A stretch of DNA of 40,894 nt from CAYUWG01 sp964448285. Its GTDB lineage: Bacteria; Bacteroidota; Ignavibacteria; SZUA-365. This document shows positions 1 through 8,165 of the stretch, piece by piece. A program made the position numbers and the translations under genes. The first letter of the stretch is position 1; each line of letters opens with the position of its first letter. The DNA lies in NCBI GenBank assembly GCA_964448285.1, contig CAYUWG010000030.1, forward strand, positions 1-40,894, in the 5' to 3' direction. The notes below the pieces were generated by a model, which had not been told where the DNA came from, made no database searches, and worked only from the letters and a program-made list of their open reading frames with translations.

Positions 1-1
1 G

Positions 2-214
2 GAAATGAAGATGATCTTCCCGAAAAGCGAAACGTTCGTCGAGGAGAAAACCTCGGTTTCGGGAGAGATGTTTTTCAATCCGCAGCGCGGTGTGCTCGTG
101 CATCTGACCACGGACAGTCAGAAAGAAGGCACAACTGCGATCTTCTCAGACGAGACGGCAATCCTGCCTTCAACATCGACAGTGCAAACGACAATTCAAC
201 TTCAACCAGACTAA
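2..214 (+). CDS. 3' end of secreted-type protein, paralogue of next gene (partial)
   Basis: The reading frame is open from the left edge of the window to a TAA at 212-214, so this is the C-terminal end of a gene that begins outside the window; the visible ATG codons are internal. The visible ~70 residues align by eye with the C-terminus of the following gene: both have a stretch of the form G-x-x-F-(Y/F)-(D/N)-x-x-x-G-(I/V)-x-V-x-L-x-T-D, then an S/T-rich tail containing T-x-x-x-I. This points to a tandem duplication. The next gene starts 12 bases downstream, so the two are probably co-transcribed. I do not recognise a named family, and the function is unknown; a secreted or periplasmic location is inferred only from the paralogue. 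Confidence 0.75.
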   Translation, partial: EMKMIFPKSETFVEEKTSVSGEMFFNPQRGVLVHLTTDSQKEGTTAIFSDETAILPSTSTVQTTIQLQPD

Positions 215-226
215 AGAGGAAACAGT

Positions 227-1042
227 ATGAAAAGAATGTATTTGTTCATCGCTCTGCTTACGATCTCAGCATCGTTCCTGACGGCGCAGCAGGGTGTCTA
301 TCGATATAAGGTAGGACAACCCTACAAGTACATCAGCGAAAGTCGCAACGATATGATTCAGGATATGGCCGGACAGACGTTTACGATTACGATCGAAGGC
401 ACCGGCAGTATGACATTCACGGTGAGTTCTATTGATGAAAACGGAGCGATGAAGGCAACGACGATGATCGAGAACGTCCTTGTCATGATCGAATCCCCCC
501 AGGAGACGAAGACCTTCGGCAACGAGCTTGCGGGGAAATCCTTCGGCTTCACGTTGCAATCCAATGGGAAAGTGATGGACCGGGATGAAGCGTGGAAATC
601 GCTTCCGGCTGAACAGAGCCAGACAATTTCTCAGATGCTGCAGATTTTCCCGCTTCTCGATCCCAGTAAACTCAGCATAGGCGAATCATGGGAATCGAAC
701 ACGATCGACACCACGAAAGGCGAAGGTATGGAACTCGTTGCGAATACCACGACGAAGTTCAACGTCAAAGGGAAAAAGACCGTCAAGGAACGTGTGTGCC
801 TTGAAATTCTCTTCGATGGAAAGACGAAATCATCCGGCAACATGACGCGGATGGGACAGGATTTCATCATCAGCGGCGAGCAGGATGCCAAAGGCGTGTT
901 GTTCTATGATGCGGAAGATGGAATCATGGTGGAGTTGAACACGGACAACTCCGGAGATCAAGCGATCACCAGTCCTACGAACACGATGATGAAGTTCAAC
1001 ATCACGACAAGCAGCAACTCTAAAGTGGAGTACGTTCCCTGA
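227..1042 (+). CDS. secreted hypothetical protein, tandem paralogue
   Basis: A 271-residue protein with a clear Sec signal peptide (residues 1-20, hydrophobic core followed by TAQ). The mature part is rich in beta-forming residues, with many T, S and G, and has no catalytic motif I can recognise. The ATG follows an AGAGGAA ribosome-binding site at good spacing, which fixes the start. The preceding partial gene is its paralogue, and the next gene downstream encodes an Omp85-like barrel, so the protein probably acts in the periplasm or at the cell surface. The function is unknown. Confidence 0.85.
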   Translation: MKRMYLFIALLTISASFLTAQQGVYRYKVGQPYKYISESRNDMIQDMAGQTFTITIEGTGSMTFTVSSIDENGAMKATTMIENVLVMIESPQETKTFGNELAGKSFGFTLQSNGKVMDRDEAWKSLPAEQSQTISQMLQIFPLLDPSKLSIGESWESNTIDTTKGEGMELVANTTTKFNVKGKKTVKERVCLEILFDGKTKSSGNMTRMGQDFIISGEQDAKGVLFYDAEDGIMVELNTDNSGDQAITSPTNTMMKFNITTSSNSKVEYVP

Positions 1043-1108
1043 GGCAACTTTCAAAAAGGGAGAGCGTAGCGCCTCGGCGTCCATATATTTCACCTTCATG
1101 AGGAAGCC

Positions 1109-2740
1109 ATGACACAGTATCTACGATCGATTTTCATTATTGCGGTTTCAGCCGCAGCGTTCCTTCTTCCTCCATTGATCCCTGCTTCTTTTGCGCAAGA
1201 AGAAATCCAAACTTCAGCGAAAGCAGACAGCCTCAAACGAGCGAAACTCGAACGCGCACAAGCGGAAATCATCTCCGAGTTGAAGACGATTTCACAAGAG
1301 ATCGAATCTCTGAAAAAGAAAACTCCTGCAGCGAAAGCAGACAGCACCCGGCTTACCGAATTGGAACAGCGACACTCCGTTTTAGAAGGAAAGCTGGAAA
1401 GAATCAAAACCACCTTAGCAAATCCTCACCTCGGTGATGAATACGTTGACGAAGACGGCTGGGGCGACTCCGAGGATGACGAGCCCGGCTGGGACGAAGG
1501 CCAATTCAATTGGGATTTCGATAAGGACTGGCATGACGATTCCGATGAGGATCAGTTTGCGATAAGCTCGAACGTCCTGAAAAAATATCCTAGTGTGTTC
1601 CAGTGGCCTTTCCCGATTTCAACGAAGCTCGGCGAGTCGTTCGTGCGCTACAATCGCGCGGAAGGTTTTTACATCGGCATTTCTCAACCGAAGCGTCTCT
1701 ACTGGCACAGCAAACCGCGGATTGTCGGTACCGGCTCGCTTGGATACGGATTCGCTTCCCATCGATGGCGATACAGTCTCGGCCTCTATCTCCCTTTTTA
1801 CTTTCAGGATTACATCGTCGAGTTCGGTGGTGAGGGTCATTCGTTTACCGATTCGAAAGATCAATGGATCGTCGATCGGGATGAGAACACGGTGACAGCG
1901 TTTTTCGCCAAGGAAGACTATATGGATTATTTCGGACGGGAAGGATTCAGTGTCTCCGGTGCATGGTACTATCGCGGACCCCGGAGTCTCAACGTACGTT
2001 TTTCGACTGCCTATCTTCACGATACCTATGAGAACCTCGGAAGAAGGACGAATTGGTCACTCTTCGGCGGCGATAAAATCTTTCGCTTCCAACCGATGAT
2101 CAATGCCGGCAACATCAACAGCATGATGTTCGCTGTAGGTGCTACGACAACGCCAAACGTTTCGCGTTCACAAATCGGATGGAATGCATCCGTCAGCTAT
2201 GAAACCTCCGGCGGCTTTACGAAAGGCGACTACGAGTTTTCTCAAATCACCATGGATATCCGACGCTATCAACCGGTAACGGATTATCTCAACATCAATC
2301 TCCGCGTCCGCACGGGCGCAAGCGATGGGCTTGTCCCTCTCCAGCGATCGTTCGAGCTTGGCGGCATCAGTACGCTTCCCGGCTATCGCTACAAAGAATT
2401 CGCCGGCACACATGCCGCACTGATGAATGCAGAGTTGATCCTCCACAGCAACTTGAGCGACGATGCAACCGGTTGGGTATCCAGTTTACTCAGCACCGTG
2501 AACCTCATCCTCTTTTACGACGCAGGCGCGGTTAACGGCGGCACTACAATGATCAGTGATGATTATCGAAACGGCGCACTCAACGCCCGCTTCTCGAATG
2601 ATTATTCCTTTGGCGACTGGAAAACGGATGCCGGTGTCGCTATCGGAAGTGCGGATGGGGATTTCCGCATCGGTCTCGCATGGCGGCTCGATCGCTCGAG
2701 CGATCCGAATTTCATACTCAGATTCTCGCGACCCTTCTGA
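1109..2740 (+). CDS. Omp85/BamA-like outer membrane barrel with coiled-coil and acidic N-terminus
   Basis: A 543-residue protein with a signal peptide (about 1-29). It then has a predicted coiled coil (about 40-102, regular L/I and charged heptads) and a very acidic D/E/W-rich tract (about 110-149). The remaining ~370 residues look like transmembrane beta strands. Around residues 410-435 a G-G-x-x-x-L-P-G-Y-R segment resembles the conserved loop-6 region of Omp85 barrels, and the protein ends in a C-terminal Phe as outer-membrane proteins do. No POTRA repeats are visible. Omp85 proteins insert or export proteins or lipids at the outer membrane; the substrate here is unknown. GAGGA precedes the ATG, and a terminator follows at 2791. 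The alternative is a DUF5686-like barrel. Confidence 0.8.
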   Translation: MTQYLRSIFIIAVSAAAFLLPPLIPASFAQEEIQTSAKADSLKRAKLERAQAEIISELKTISQEIESLKKKTPAAKADSTRLTELEQRHSVLEGKLERIKTTLANPHLGDEYVDEDGWGDSEDDEPGWDEGQFNWDFDKDWHDDSDEDQFAISSNVLKKYPSVFQWPFPISTKLGESFVRYNRAEGFYIGISQPKRLYWHSKPRIVGTGSLGYGFASHRWRYSLGLYLPFYFQDYIVEFGGEGHSFTDSKDQWIVDRDENTVTAFFAKEDYMDYFGREGFSVSGAWYYRGPRSLNVRFSTAYLHDTYENLGRRTNWSLFGGDKIFRFQPMINAGNINSMMFAVGATTTPNVSRSQIGWNASVSYETSGGFTKGDYEFSQITMDIRRYQPVTDYLNINLRVRTGASDGLVPLQRSFELGGISTLPGYRYKEFAGTHAALMNAELILHSNLSDDATGWVSSLLSTVNLILFYDAGAVNGGTTMISDDYRNGALNARFSNDYSFGDWKTDAGVAIGSADGDFRIGLAWRLDRSSDPNFILRFSRPF

Positions 2741-2790
2741 TCAAGCGCAACCGAGTGCCCCGAAAAAGCGCTATCCGAATCCTTTGAACA

Positions 2791-2820
2791 AAAAGCCGGC
2801 TATCGAGCCGGTTTTTTATT
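2791..2820. terminator. bidirectional intrinsic terminator
   Basis: An 11-bp stem (AAAAGCCGGCT pairing with AGCCGGTTTTT, one G-T wobble) with an ATCG tetraloop has an A run on the left and a T run on the right. It lies between the convergent genes ending at 2740 and 2838, so it can stop transcription from both sides. Confidence 0.85.
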
Positions 2821-2837
2821 GCAATAAGAGCTGCGGT

Positions 2838-3092
2838 TCACTTATGATGGAATGAATCGACCTGTTCACGCGTGAATTGTGTGAGACGAATCGCTCTCGC
2901 TTTGTGCCTGATGAACGTCGGAACAGCCATGAGTGCTTCGTCTGCGCTGTCTGCATCGAGGATCATATATCCTGAGTGAACACCCGGACAACCCCAATGA
3001 AAATGCGTGAGATAGCCCATGGCGAGTACGTTGTCCAAAGCCTGAAGACATTCCTCCGGTGAGTGAGGTGAATCGATAAGAAATGTAGGCAT
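2838..3092 (-). CDS. small conserved-looking hypothetical protein
   Basis: An 84-residue soluble protein without a signal peptide or membrane segment. The pattern (MPTFLID, then a helix rich in E, C and L, then strand-like segments with H and W) suggests a small alpha/beta ferredoxin-like fold of the kind seen in stand-alone DUF4242/muconolactone-isomerase-like proteins, but I cannot assign a family. AAAGGA precedes the ATG at about 8 bases. The gene stands alone: a convergent terminator lies downstream, and the terminator of the T9SS-protein gene lies just upstream. The function is unknown. Confidence 0.7.
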   Translation of the reverse strand: MPTFLIDSPHSPEECLQALDNVLAMGYLTHFHWGCPGVHSGYMILDADSADEALMAVPTFIRHKARAIRLTQFTREQVDSFHHK

Positions 3093-3210
3093 GAACGAAT
3101 CCTTTCAGATACGAGATATGATGAAGTACTTCGAGGAAAATAATCTGTAATTCCTTCGATGGCAAGCCGACGGTTCATGCGTTCACATGGAATCCTTCTT
3201 TGCCGTTGTC

Positions 3211-3247
3211 ATAAAAACAAGGAAAGCTGACCAAGGGGCCAGCTTTC
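3211..3247 (-). terminator. intrinsic terminator of the sigma/T9SS cassette
   Basis: On the minus strand GAAAGCTGGCC, a CCTT loop and GGTCAGCTTTC form an 11-bp stem (one G-T wobble) followed by a T-rich tract. It begins about 25 bases after the stop codon of the 3272-5467 gene and marks the end of that transcription unit. Confidence 0.85.
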
Positions 3248-3271
3248 ATTGTCAAATCGATATGCAATCGC

Positions 3272-5467
3272 TCAGCGAAGAATCATGAGACTGATGGAAC
3301 GCGGCTGGTCCTTTGCTCGAAGCACTAATCGGTACATGCCTGTGGGGAGCGACGACAATGCGACGATCATCGTTCGCTCTGAAGCGTTCGAGAATTCTGC
3401 TGCATACACTTGCCTTCCGAGAGCATCGATAAGTTGAACAGAAGCTGCTTCGACACCATCACGAAGACGGATGTGGATTCGCTCCGCGGCGGGATTTGGA
3501 AAGACGTCCGCATCGATGGTTTCTGCAATTCCGCTCGGCGCTCTCACGGACGTTAACTGCACGCGCTGAAGCACGGCAGAGCCTTCAACCGGGATCGCAT
3601 CTTTCACCGTAACGATCGACGAAAAGCGATCGTACCCAACCTTATCCACAACGAGTGTCAACGTCCCGTTGCTCGCATCGGAAATCTGGTATCGGCCGTT
3701 CGCATCTGTCGTTGTCCAGGTAATCGCTTCGCCTTGTTGGTCAAAGAGAAGAACCGTGGCATTCGCAATAGGTATGCCCGTCGTGGCAACGATCCCGCTT
3801 TTTTCGGCTTGAATGATGCCTTGCACGATACCTGTCCCCCGAATTCCGTGCAATCGCCCGAGAATGATATCGCGGTTCGTTACCATGCCACTCGTATCGA
3901 CGGTTATGACCGTCGCGTCTAACCAGGATGTGACGGCAATCGTATTGGACTTGTAATAACCGGGACGATACACCCGATCATGCGGTTGAGCGAGTAAGAT
4001 GTAAGAACCGGGTCGAAGGCTGACGAACTGGTAATACCCCGTCGAGGAATCCGTCAAGACACTATGCGCATGGCGATAATCCGGATGACCGGTATTGGGA
4101 TCGATGAAGTACGCACTGACCAACGCTTGTATCGGTTGATCCGCCGTATCCTTCACGATACCGCTGATGCCGTTGTTGTACGATGGTACTCGTACAAGTG
4201 GAAAGTCAATATCGAGTCGGTCACCAGTCAATGTGACTACTATCGCATTGAGAATTTCCGATGCGCGATCATAGTACTGAAGCTCATACTGGTTCGAATG
4301 CGCACGCGCCGATATGTAACAACTCAATCCTTCGGGGATTTGCACCTGATAATTTCCGTGGTTGTCGGTAACGGTTGTCGTGCTGAATCGCTGATCGCTT
4401 GAGACGATCGAAATCACAGCCGGCACTCCGGATGTGGTAACTGCATCCGTAACAACCCCGCCGAGGAGTCTTGTGCTGACAAGCGTAACGTTGAAATCAA
4501 TTCTGAGCGTATCCCCGCATTGCAATGAGAGATGTGTTGCAGAATCGACAGTGGATGCGTTGTGATGCCATTGCGTGTGGAAATGCGTACCTTCGACAGA
4601 GATGATGTAAGTGCCTGCACGATCGAGCGTCGCTGTATAGAAGCCTTGGCGAAGCGGTATGGTGATCGTTTCTGAATTCGTCGGATTGTCCAGGCGCATA
4701 ATCTTTACATGGCCTGTCATCACGAGATTGTTGTGGGTATCGCGGACGTAGCCATGGAGAAAGATGCACGGGGAACGATGCGTCGTATCCACAACATGAA
4801 CTGCCCAATGCTGAGTCGCTGAAACCGTTGTGTCGGTTGCGAGAAAGGCTTTGATGGTGAAATACACCGTACCGACGCTGGAAGGTGTGCAAGACAGGAG
4901 GCCTGATATGGAATCGATTGACGCGCCTTGCGGAAGTGAAACACTCTGATATCGCACTTCACCACCGCCGGTATAGACGGCATTGGCATCGTACGAGTAT
5001 GGCTGGTTGACTACAGCTTGCGTCGTCGGCTGTGTCGTAAAGGCTATGGAATAATGCGCGTTGATTGCAACCGACAACGTATCCGTGGGCAAGCTCGTAC
5101 CGTCTGGATTCGTTGCGGTCACATAGAAGTAGTTGATCCCGCCTGAAAGCCGTAATGCGTGGTAGGAATAATCCTGCACGTAGGTGATGCCCGAGTCATG
5201 GGACACGACATTCACTCGTGCCAGTTGATGGAACTGCGGATTTCCCTGCTGAGGTGCAACCGCATAGTAAACGGTAAAGAAATGCGGCACACCGCCGTTC
5301 GGATCAATACTCCACTCGAGCAACGCACTGTTCTGCGCCGGATTGAGTGCGATCGAGAAATTCACTGGTGTTCCCGGCGGTATCGCACTCGCCGTTGCAA
5401 GGAGAATGGGGAGACTCAGTACTGCGAGAAGTGTCGTTCTCCAGTTCATCGAAGAGATTTTGTTCAT
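3272..5467 (-). CDS. large T9SS-exported protein with Ig-like and carboxypeptidase-regulatory-like domains
   Basis: A 731-residue secreted protein. I chose the ATG at 5467 because GGAGGA lies just upstream and a signal peptide (hydrophobic core ending in ATASA) follows directly; an upstream in-frame start at 5512 would bury the signal. In order: an N-terminal fibronectin-like domain, a putative-Ig domain with the typical LP-x-G-x-x-x-x-x-x-x-G-x-L-x-x-x-P pattern, and several carboxypeptidase-regulatory-like (CarboxypepD_reg/SdrD-B-type) beta modules with repeated Y-x-(I/V)-x-x-(L/A)-x-x-G-x-Y features. The last ~80 residues are a type A T9SS sorting domain (FPNPA near its start, then LIDALGRQVY, then LPTGMYRL and a basic end). 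It is therefore expected to be exported through the T9SS and anchored or released at the surface. It is the last gene of the sigma-factor cassette. No enzyme domain is visible. Confidence 0.9.
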   Translation of the reverse strand: MNKISSMNWRTTLLAVLSLPILLATASAIPPGTPVNFSIALNPAQNSALLEWSIDPNGGVPHFFTVYYAVAPQQGNPQFHQLARVNVVSHDSGITYVQDYSYHALRLSGGINYFYVTATNPDGTSLPTDTLSVAINAHYSIAFTTQPTTQAVVNQPYSYDANAVYTGGGEVRYQSVSLPQGASIDSISGLLSCTPSSVGTVYFTIKAFLATDTTVSATQHWAVHVVDTTHRSPCIFLHGYVRDTHNNLVMTGHVKIMRLDNPTNSETITIPLRQGFYTATLDRAGTYIISVEGTHFHTQWHHNASTVDSATHLSLQCGDTLRIDFNVTLVSTRLLGGVVTDAVTTSGVPAVISIVSSDQRFSTTTVTDNHGNYQVQIPEGLSCYISARAHSNQYELQYYDRASEILNAIVVTLTGDRLDIDFPLVRVPSYNNGISGIVKDTADQPIQALVSAYFIDPNTGHPDYRHAHSVLTDSSTGYYQFVSLRPGSYILLAQPHDRVYRPGYYKSNTIAVTSWLDATVITVDTSGMVTNRDIILGRLHGIRGTGIVQGIIQAEKSGIVATTGIPIANATVLLFDQQGEAITWTTTDANGRYQISDASNGTLTLVVDKVGYDRFSSIVTVKDAIPVEGSAVLQRVQLTSVRAPSGIAETIDADVFPNPAAERIHIRLRDGVEAASVQLIDALGRQVYAAEFSNASERTMIVALSSLPTGMYRLVLRAKDQPRSISLMILR

Positions 5468-5538
5468 GGATTCCTCCGTCTGTTGATGATTGGTGATTTG
5501 TGTGAATTCCATTTCATGATTTGAATCGTCGTTTTGCT

Positions 5539-6114
5539 TTAATAGGTGAAAATGAATGTTCCTGTCACCGTCATTCGATATCGAACAAGGTGTGCATTCA
5601 GGTTTGCCGTGACTTGACGCTGTCCGCTGTTGTCGAGGAAAAGCATTGTCGCTTGGCCGGTTGCAGGATTCACCGTCAGCGTATCGTGGTTGAATGTCAC
5701 TCCGGAATCATGTGAGGATGATATCACAAACGTTATCCAATGACGAGCATGAGCAAAATCGACGATCGTTTGTCCTGCTTGACTCAATTGAACGGAATCG
5801 ATGTGCCACGCAAACGAGCTGAGGTGAGACGTGTTCAATGGCGATCCCGATGATCCGACTAAGCGGCTGTCATACCAAAGGGAAAATGACGACGTCGATG
5901 TATCGATCTGAATGGTCGTATCGACGATACTTACAGCCCATACGCGCTGATTTTCGAGGACATCTATTTGAAACAAATGTCCCTTAAGACGACCGGTGTT
6001 CGTTGAAGGGATGTCCTCATAGCGATTGCGCGGCGTATCCGGCTCGAGCGGCGATGCGCAGGAAAGCATCAGGATGCAGAAACCGAGTGAAAGGAAGTGC
6101 AGTTTGTCGTTCAT
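5539..6114 (-). CDS. outer-envelope lipoprotein, unknown function
   Basis: A 191-residue protein whose N-terminus is a lipoprotein signal: a hydrophobic core then LMLSC (lipobox, Cys about residue 20) and a proline-rich linker. The start at 6114 puts this signal at the N-terminus; longer frames upstream run into the preceding gene. The mature part is S/T-rich and looks all-beta. It starts 7 bases after the anti-sigma-like gene and precedes the T9SS protein gene by 71 bases, so it is likely co-expressed and may act with them at the surface. I recognise no family. Confidence 0.8.
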   Translation of the reverse strand: MNDKLHFLSLGFCILMLSCASPLEPDTPRNRYEDIPSTNTGRLKGHLFQIDVLENQRVWAVSIVDTTIQIDTSTSSFSLWYDSRLVGSSGSPLNTSHLSSFAWHIDSVQLSQAGQTIVDFAHARHWITFVISSSHDSGVTFNHDTLTVNPATGQATMLFLDNSGQRQVTANLNAHLVRYRMTVTGTFIFTY

Positions 6115-6121
6115 CGTGTTC

Positions 6122-7360
6122 TTAAAAACGCAACGTGACGCCATATACGATGCCTGCTTTCCGAGTCGTGAACCATGTCGATTGGAACGAATACGCCAGC
6201 ATCGCTCCTTCCACTCCGAGCGAAAGACCGACGTTCGGCGCCGGCAGCCACAGAAGCCCTGCCGATGCACGAGTGATTGGCCATCGCTCACGAGTGATTC
6301 CAATACCGAAGCGAATCGTAGGGTAGAGGTTATCGTCGATGAAGCTGAGTTCACGAAGGTCATGGTTATACACAGCCGTGAGCCACGGAGTCAACAGGTT
6401 TTGTTCATATCGGACGCGCACACCGTGTTCGGTTCCATCGTAATTCTGCGGGAATGCTTCCTGCCCCACTTCGATACCGAGCTTTTGCGCGTCGCCAAGT
6501 CTGTAAAAGACACCGATGGTCATTTGGTTGAACCATGGATTCGACTTCGTCGGAACATCGTTGGCCGGTGAAGCTCGCATTTCGAATGATCGCAAATGCA
6601 GCTCCCATCGATCCGGCAGCACAGGTTGAAAGAAGATTCCGCGCTCACCGGATACATCGGCAAACGTCGCAGCATGGTCGATTGTACTACGCGCGTTCGC
6701 CAACTCGCCAATGCTCTGTGCTTCAACACTCTGTATAGATAAGGAAGGATTCACGAGATTGACGGTTTCATCCTGAGCGTCCGCTATTACCGATTCATGT
6801 TCCGGCACAAGACTGTTACCATTCAAATGCGGAGGAACGTTACGGGAAATCTCTCCTTGTCTCTTCTCGGTGACAGTGACATTGGCAGTATGAACCTGCT
6901 TATCTGCCGTGTTCGATGACTCCATTTCATATGATTGGCTGGAAACACCGCTTTCCCTCGTTATCACTGTGGAAGCTGGATATGCAGTGTTCTCAAAGTT
7001 GCTTTCAAACCACGGCGGCAGAACGAGGACGACGAACAACGTGACTAAGGATGATAGGACGCCGATTGTGACCGGCACCCAGAGCTTCTGCGTGAGGTGC
7101 GAGAGCACACCGACACTAGCAGCCTGAGTCGGCGCTTGAATTCCAAGCGTTGAAAAGACCGCCGCCGTCGCGGTCAATGGAGGAGTCAGCGACGATTGAT
7201 ATGAGCGCGTTGCCTGTTGAATCAACTGCATGGTGCGTAGTTGCGCACGAAGTTCGCTGCTCTCGGCAAGTTGCTCGAACAACCGTGCTTCGAGATTCGG
7301 GTCTAACTCGTGGTCGATAAATGCACTGAGAAGATCGGGGGTGTCGAGATGTTCGCTCAT
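6122..7360 (-). CDS. anti-sigma-factor-like membrane protein with C-terminal beta-barrel-like domain
   Basis: A 412-residue protein encoded directly after an ECF sigma factor gene. Residues 1-75 are an acidic, helical N-terminus (L-S-A-F-I-D-H-E-L-D near residue 10, then helical E/L/R-rich segments) like cytoplasmic anti-sigma domains, but without the H-x3-C-x2-C zinc motif of the ZAS class. One membrane helix follows at about 92-115. A polar, low-complexity periplasmic linker (about 116-250) follows. The last ~150 residues contain about eight alternating-hydrophobic strands and end in Y-G-V-T-L-R-F, with the C-terminal Phe typical of outer-membrane barrels. Inferred role: it sequesters the sigma factor and senses envelope state. 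If the barrel really inserts in the outer membrane, the protein would span both membranes. That is unproven, and a periplasmic beta domain is the alternative. Confidence 0.8.
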   Translation of the reverse strand: MSEHLDTPDLLSAFIDHELDPNLEARLFEQLAESSELRAQLRTMQLIQQATRSYQSSLTPPLTATAAVFSTLGIQAPTQAASVGVLSHLTQKLWVPVTIGVLSSLVTLFVVLVLPPWFESNFENTAYPASTVITRESGVSSQSYEMESSNTADKQVHTANVTVTEKRQGEISRNVPPHLNGNSLVPEHESVIADAQDETVNLVNPSLSIQSVEAQSIGELANARSTIDHAATFADVSGERGIFFQPVLPDRWELHLRSFEMRASPANDVPTKSNPWFNQMTIGVFYRLGDAQKLGIEVGQEAFPQNYDGTEHGVRVRYEQNLLTPWLTAVYNHDLRELSFIDDNLYPTIRFGIGITRERWPITRASAGLLWLPAPNVGLSLGVEGAMLAYSFQSTWFTTRKAGIVYGVTLRF

Positions 7361-7385
7361 GGTGTTATTCCACTCGATGGATAAT

Positions 7386-7991
7386 TCATTCCTGGTTCAG
7401 TTCAACGACGTATGGGGTAAGGATTTCCCTGATGCGATGTCGGGCTCGTGTCACGCGAACGCGAATCGTGCCGGGGCTTGCGTGTAAAATCTCTGCGATC
7501 TCGGCGTACGGCAGCTGCTCGAACTCGCGAAGGAAGAATGCTTCACGGAGATCGTCCGGCAGCAACTCCATCGACATGATGATGAGGTCGAGCAATTCTC
7601 CCCGTTCGATGGATGGCGGCGGCATCGTCACGTGGACTTCGTCCAACGGGACACTTCTCCCTGAGGTTCTTTTATGGTTCAAACAGAGATTACGGCTGAT
7701 TGTCAGAAGATACGCTGCGATATTCGTCATCTCACGCGCAGCCTTCCGCGTCTGGTAAAAACGCACGAAGGTCTCCTGCAAAATTTCTTGCGCACTGTGG
7801 TCATTGCCGAGAATGCAGCGACAATACCCGTAAATCCGTTGGGCATGTCTGAAGTACAGCGTCGTAAATGCTGCATCGGCTGATATTTTCTCGCCCTTGA
7901 GTTTCGCATAAAGCTCCGCATCCGAGAGAAGGTGAAATCCTGTTTCGGATTGCTGATTGCTGCTGCGTGCTTTACGGGAAAAAAGTGACAT
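7386..7991 (-). CDS. ECF-family RNA polymerase sigma factor
   Basis: A 201-residue sigma-70 family protein of the extracytoplasmic-function type. Region 2 (about 45-115) contains LYFRHAQRIYGYC and the typical E-I-L-Q-E-T-F-V-R-F stretch. Region 4 (about 140-195) has L-P-x-D-x-R-E-A-F-x-L-R-E, PYAEIAEIL and GTIRVRVTRAR, the DNA-binding helix-turn-helix for the -35 element. The ATG at 7991 is preferred over an adjacent TTG at 7994; no Shine-Dalgarno site is visible. It directs transcription of a specific regulon, probably including its own cassette, and is expected to be held by the product of the following gene (25 bases downstream). Confidence 0.93.
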   Translation of the reverse strand: MSLFSRKARSSNQQSETGFHLLSDAELYAKLKGEKISADAAFTTLYFRHAQRIYGYCRCILGNDHSAQEILQETFVRFYQTRKAAREMTNIAAYLLTISRNLCLNHKRTSGRSVPLDEVHVTMPPPSIERGELLDLIIMSMELLPDDLREAFFLREFEQLPYAEIAEILHASPGTIRVRVTRARHRIREILTPYVVELNQE

Positions 7992-8165
7992 CAATGGGAA
8001 TGGATTTGAATGCTCGACATCGCAAGTGCGTGATGCCTATTGTAATAACACCCCAGTGAAAAACATGTTACAGATCCATCCGATTCCTCAATCCATGATT
8101 GTACGGACATCGGATATGATTTCAAGGTTTTCTTCAATCCGCTATGGACGAAGATAGCGGTAGTT
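7992..8165 (-). promoter_or_regulatory. upstream region of the ECF sigma cassette
   Basis: A 174-base gap without a gene, upstream of the sigma factor start. It must hold the cassette promoter. It contains an imperfect inverted repeat, TGTAATAACA at 8041-8050 and TGTTACA at 8066-8072, and on the minus strand a GGAATC hexamer of the sort often found in ECF -35 elements lies a little further upstream. Neither is convincing alone; they are listed as candidate operator and promoter elements. Confidence 0.3.
8139..8160 (-). terminator. weak hairpin after the exonuclease/UvrC gene
   Basis: CCGCTAT and ATAGCGG form a perfect 7-bp stem with an 8-base loop, starting a few bases after the stop codon at 8166 on the minus strand. 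There is no T run after it, so it is at best a weak or factor-assisted terminator or an mRNA 3'-end stabiliser for the long operon. Confidence 0.35.

Noticed and set aside
3642..3650. A perfect TTATCCACA, the consensus DnaA box
   Set aside because: A single copy inside the T9SS-protein coding region with no cluster or AT-rich element nearby; chance occurrence is likelier than an origin.
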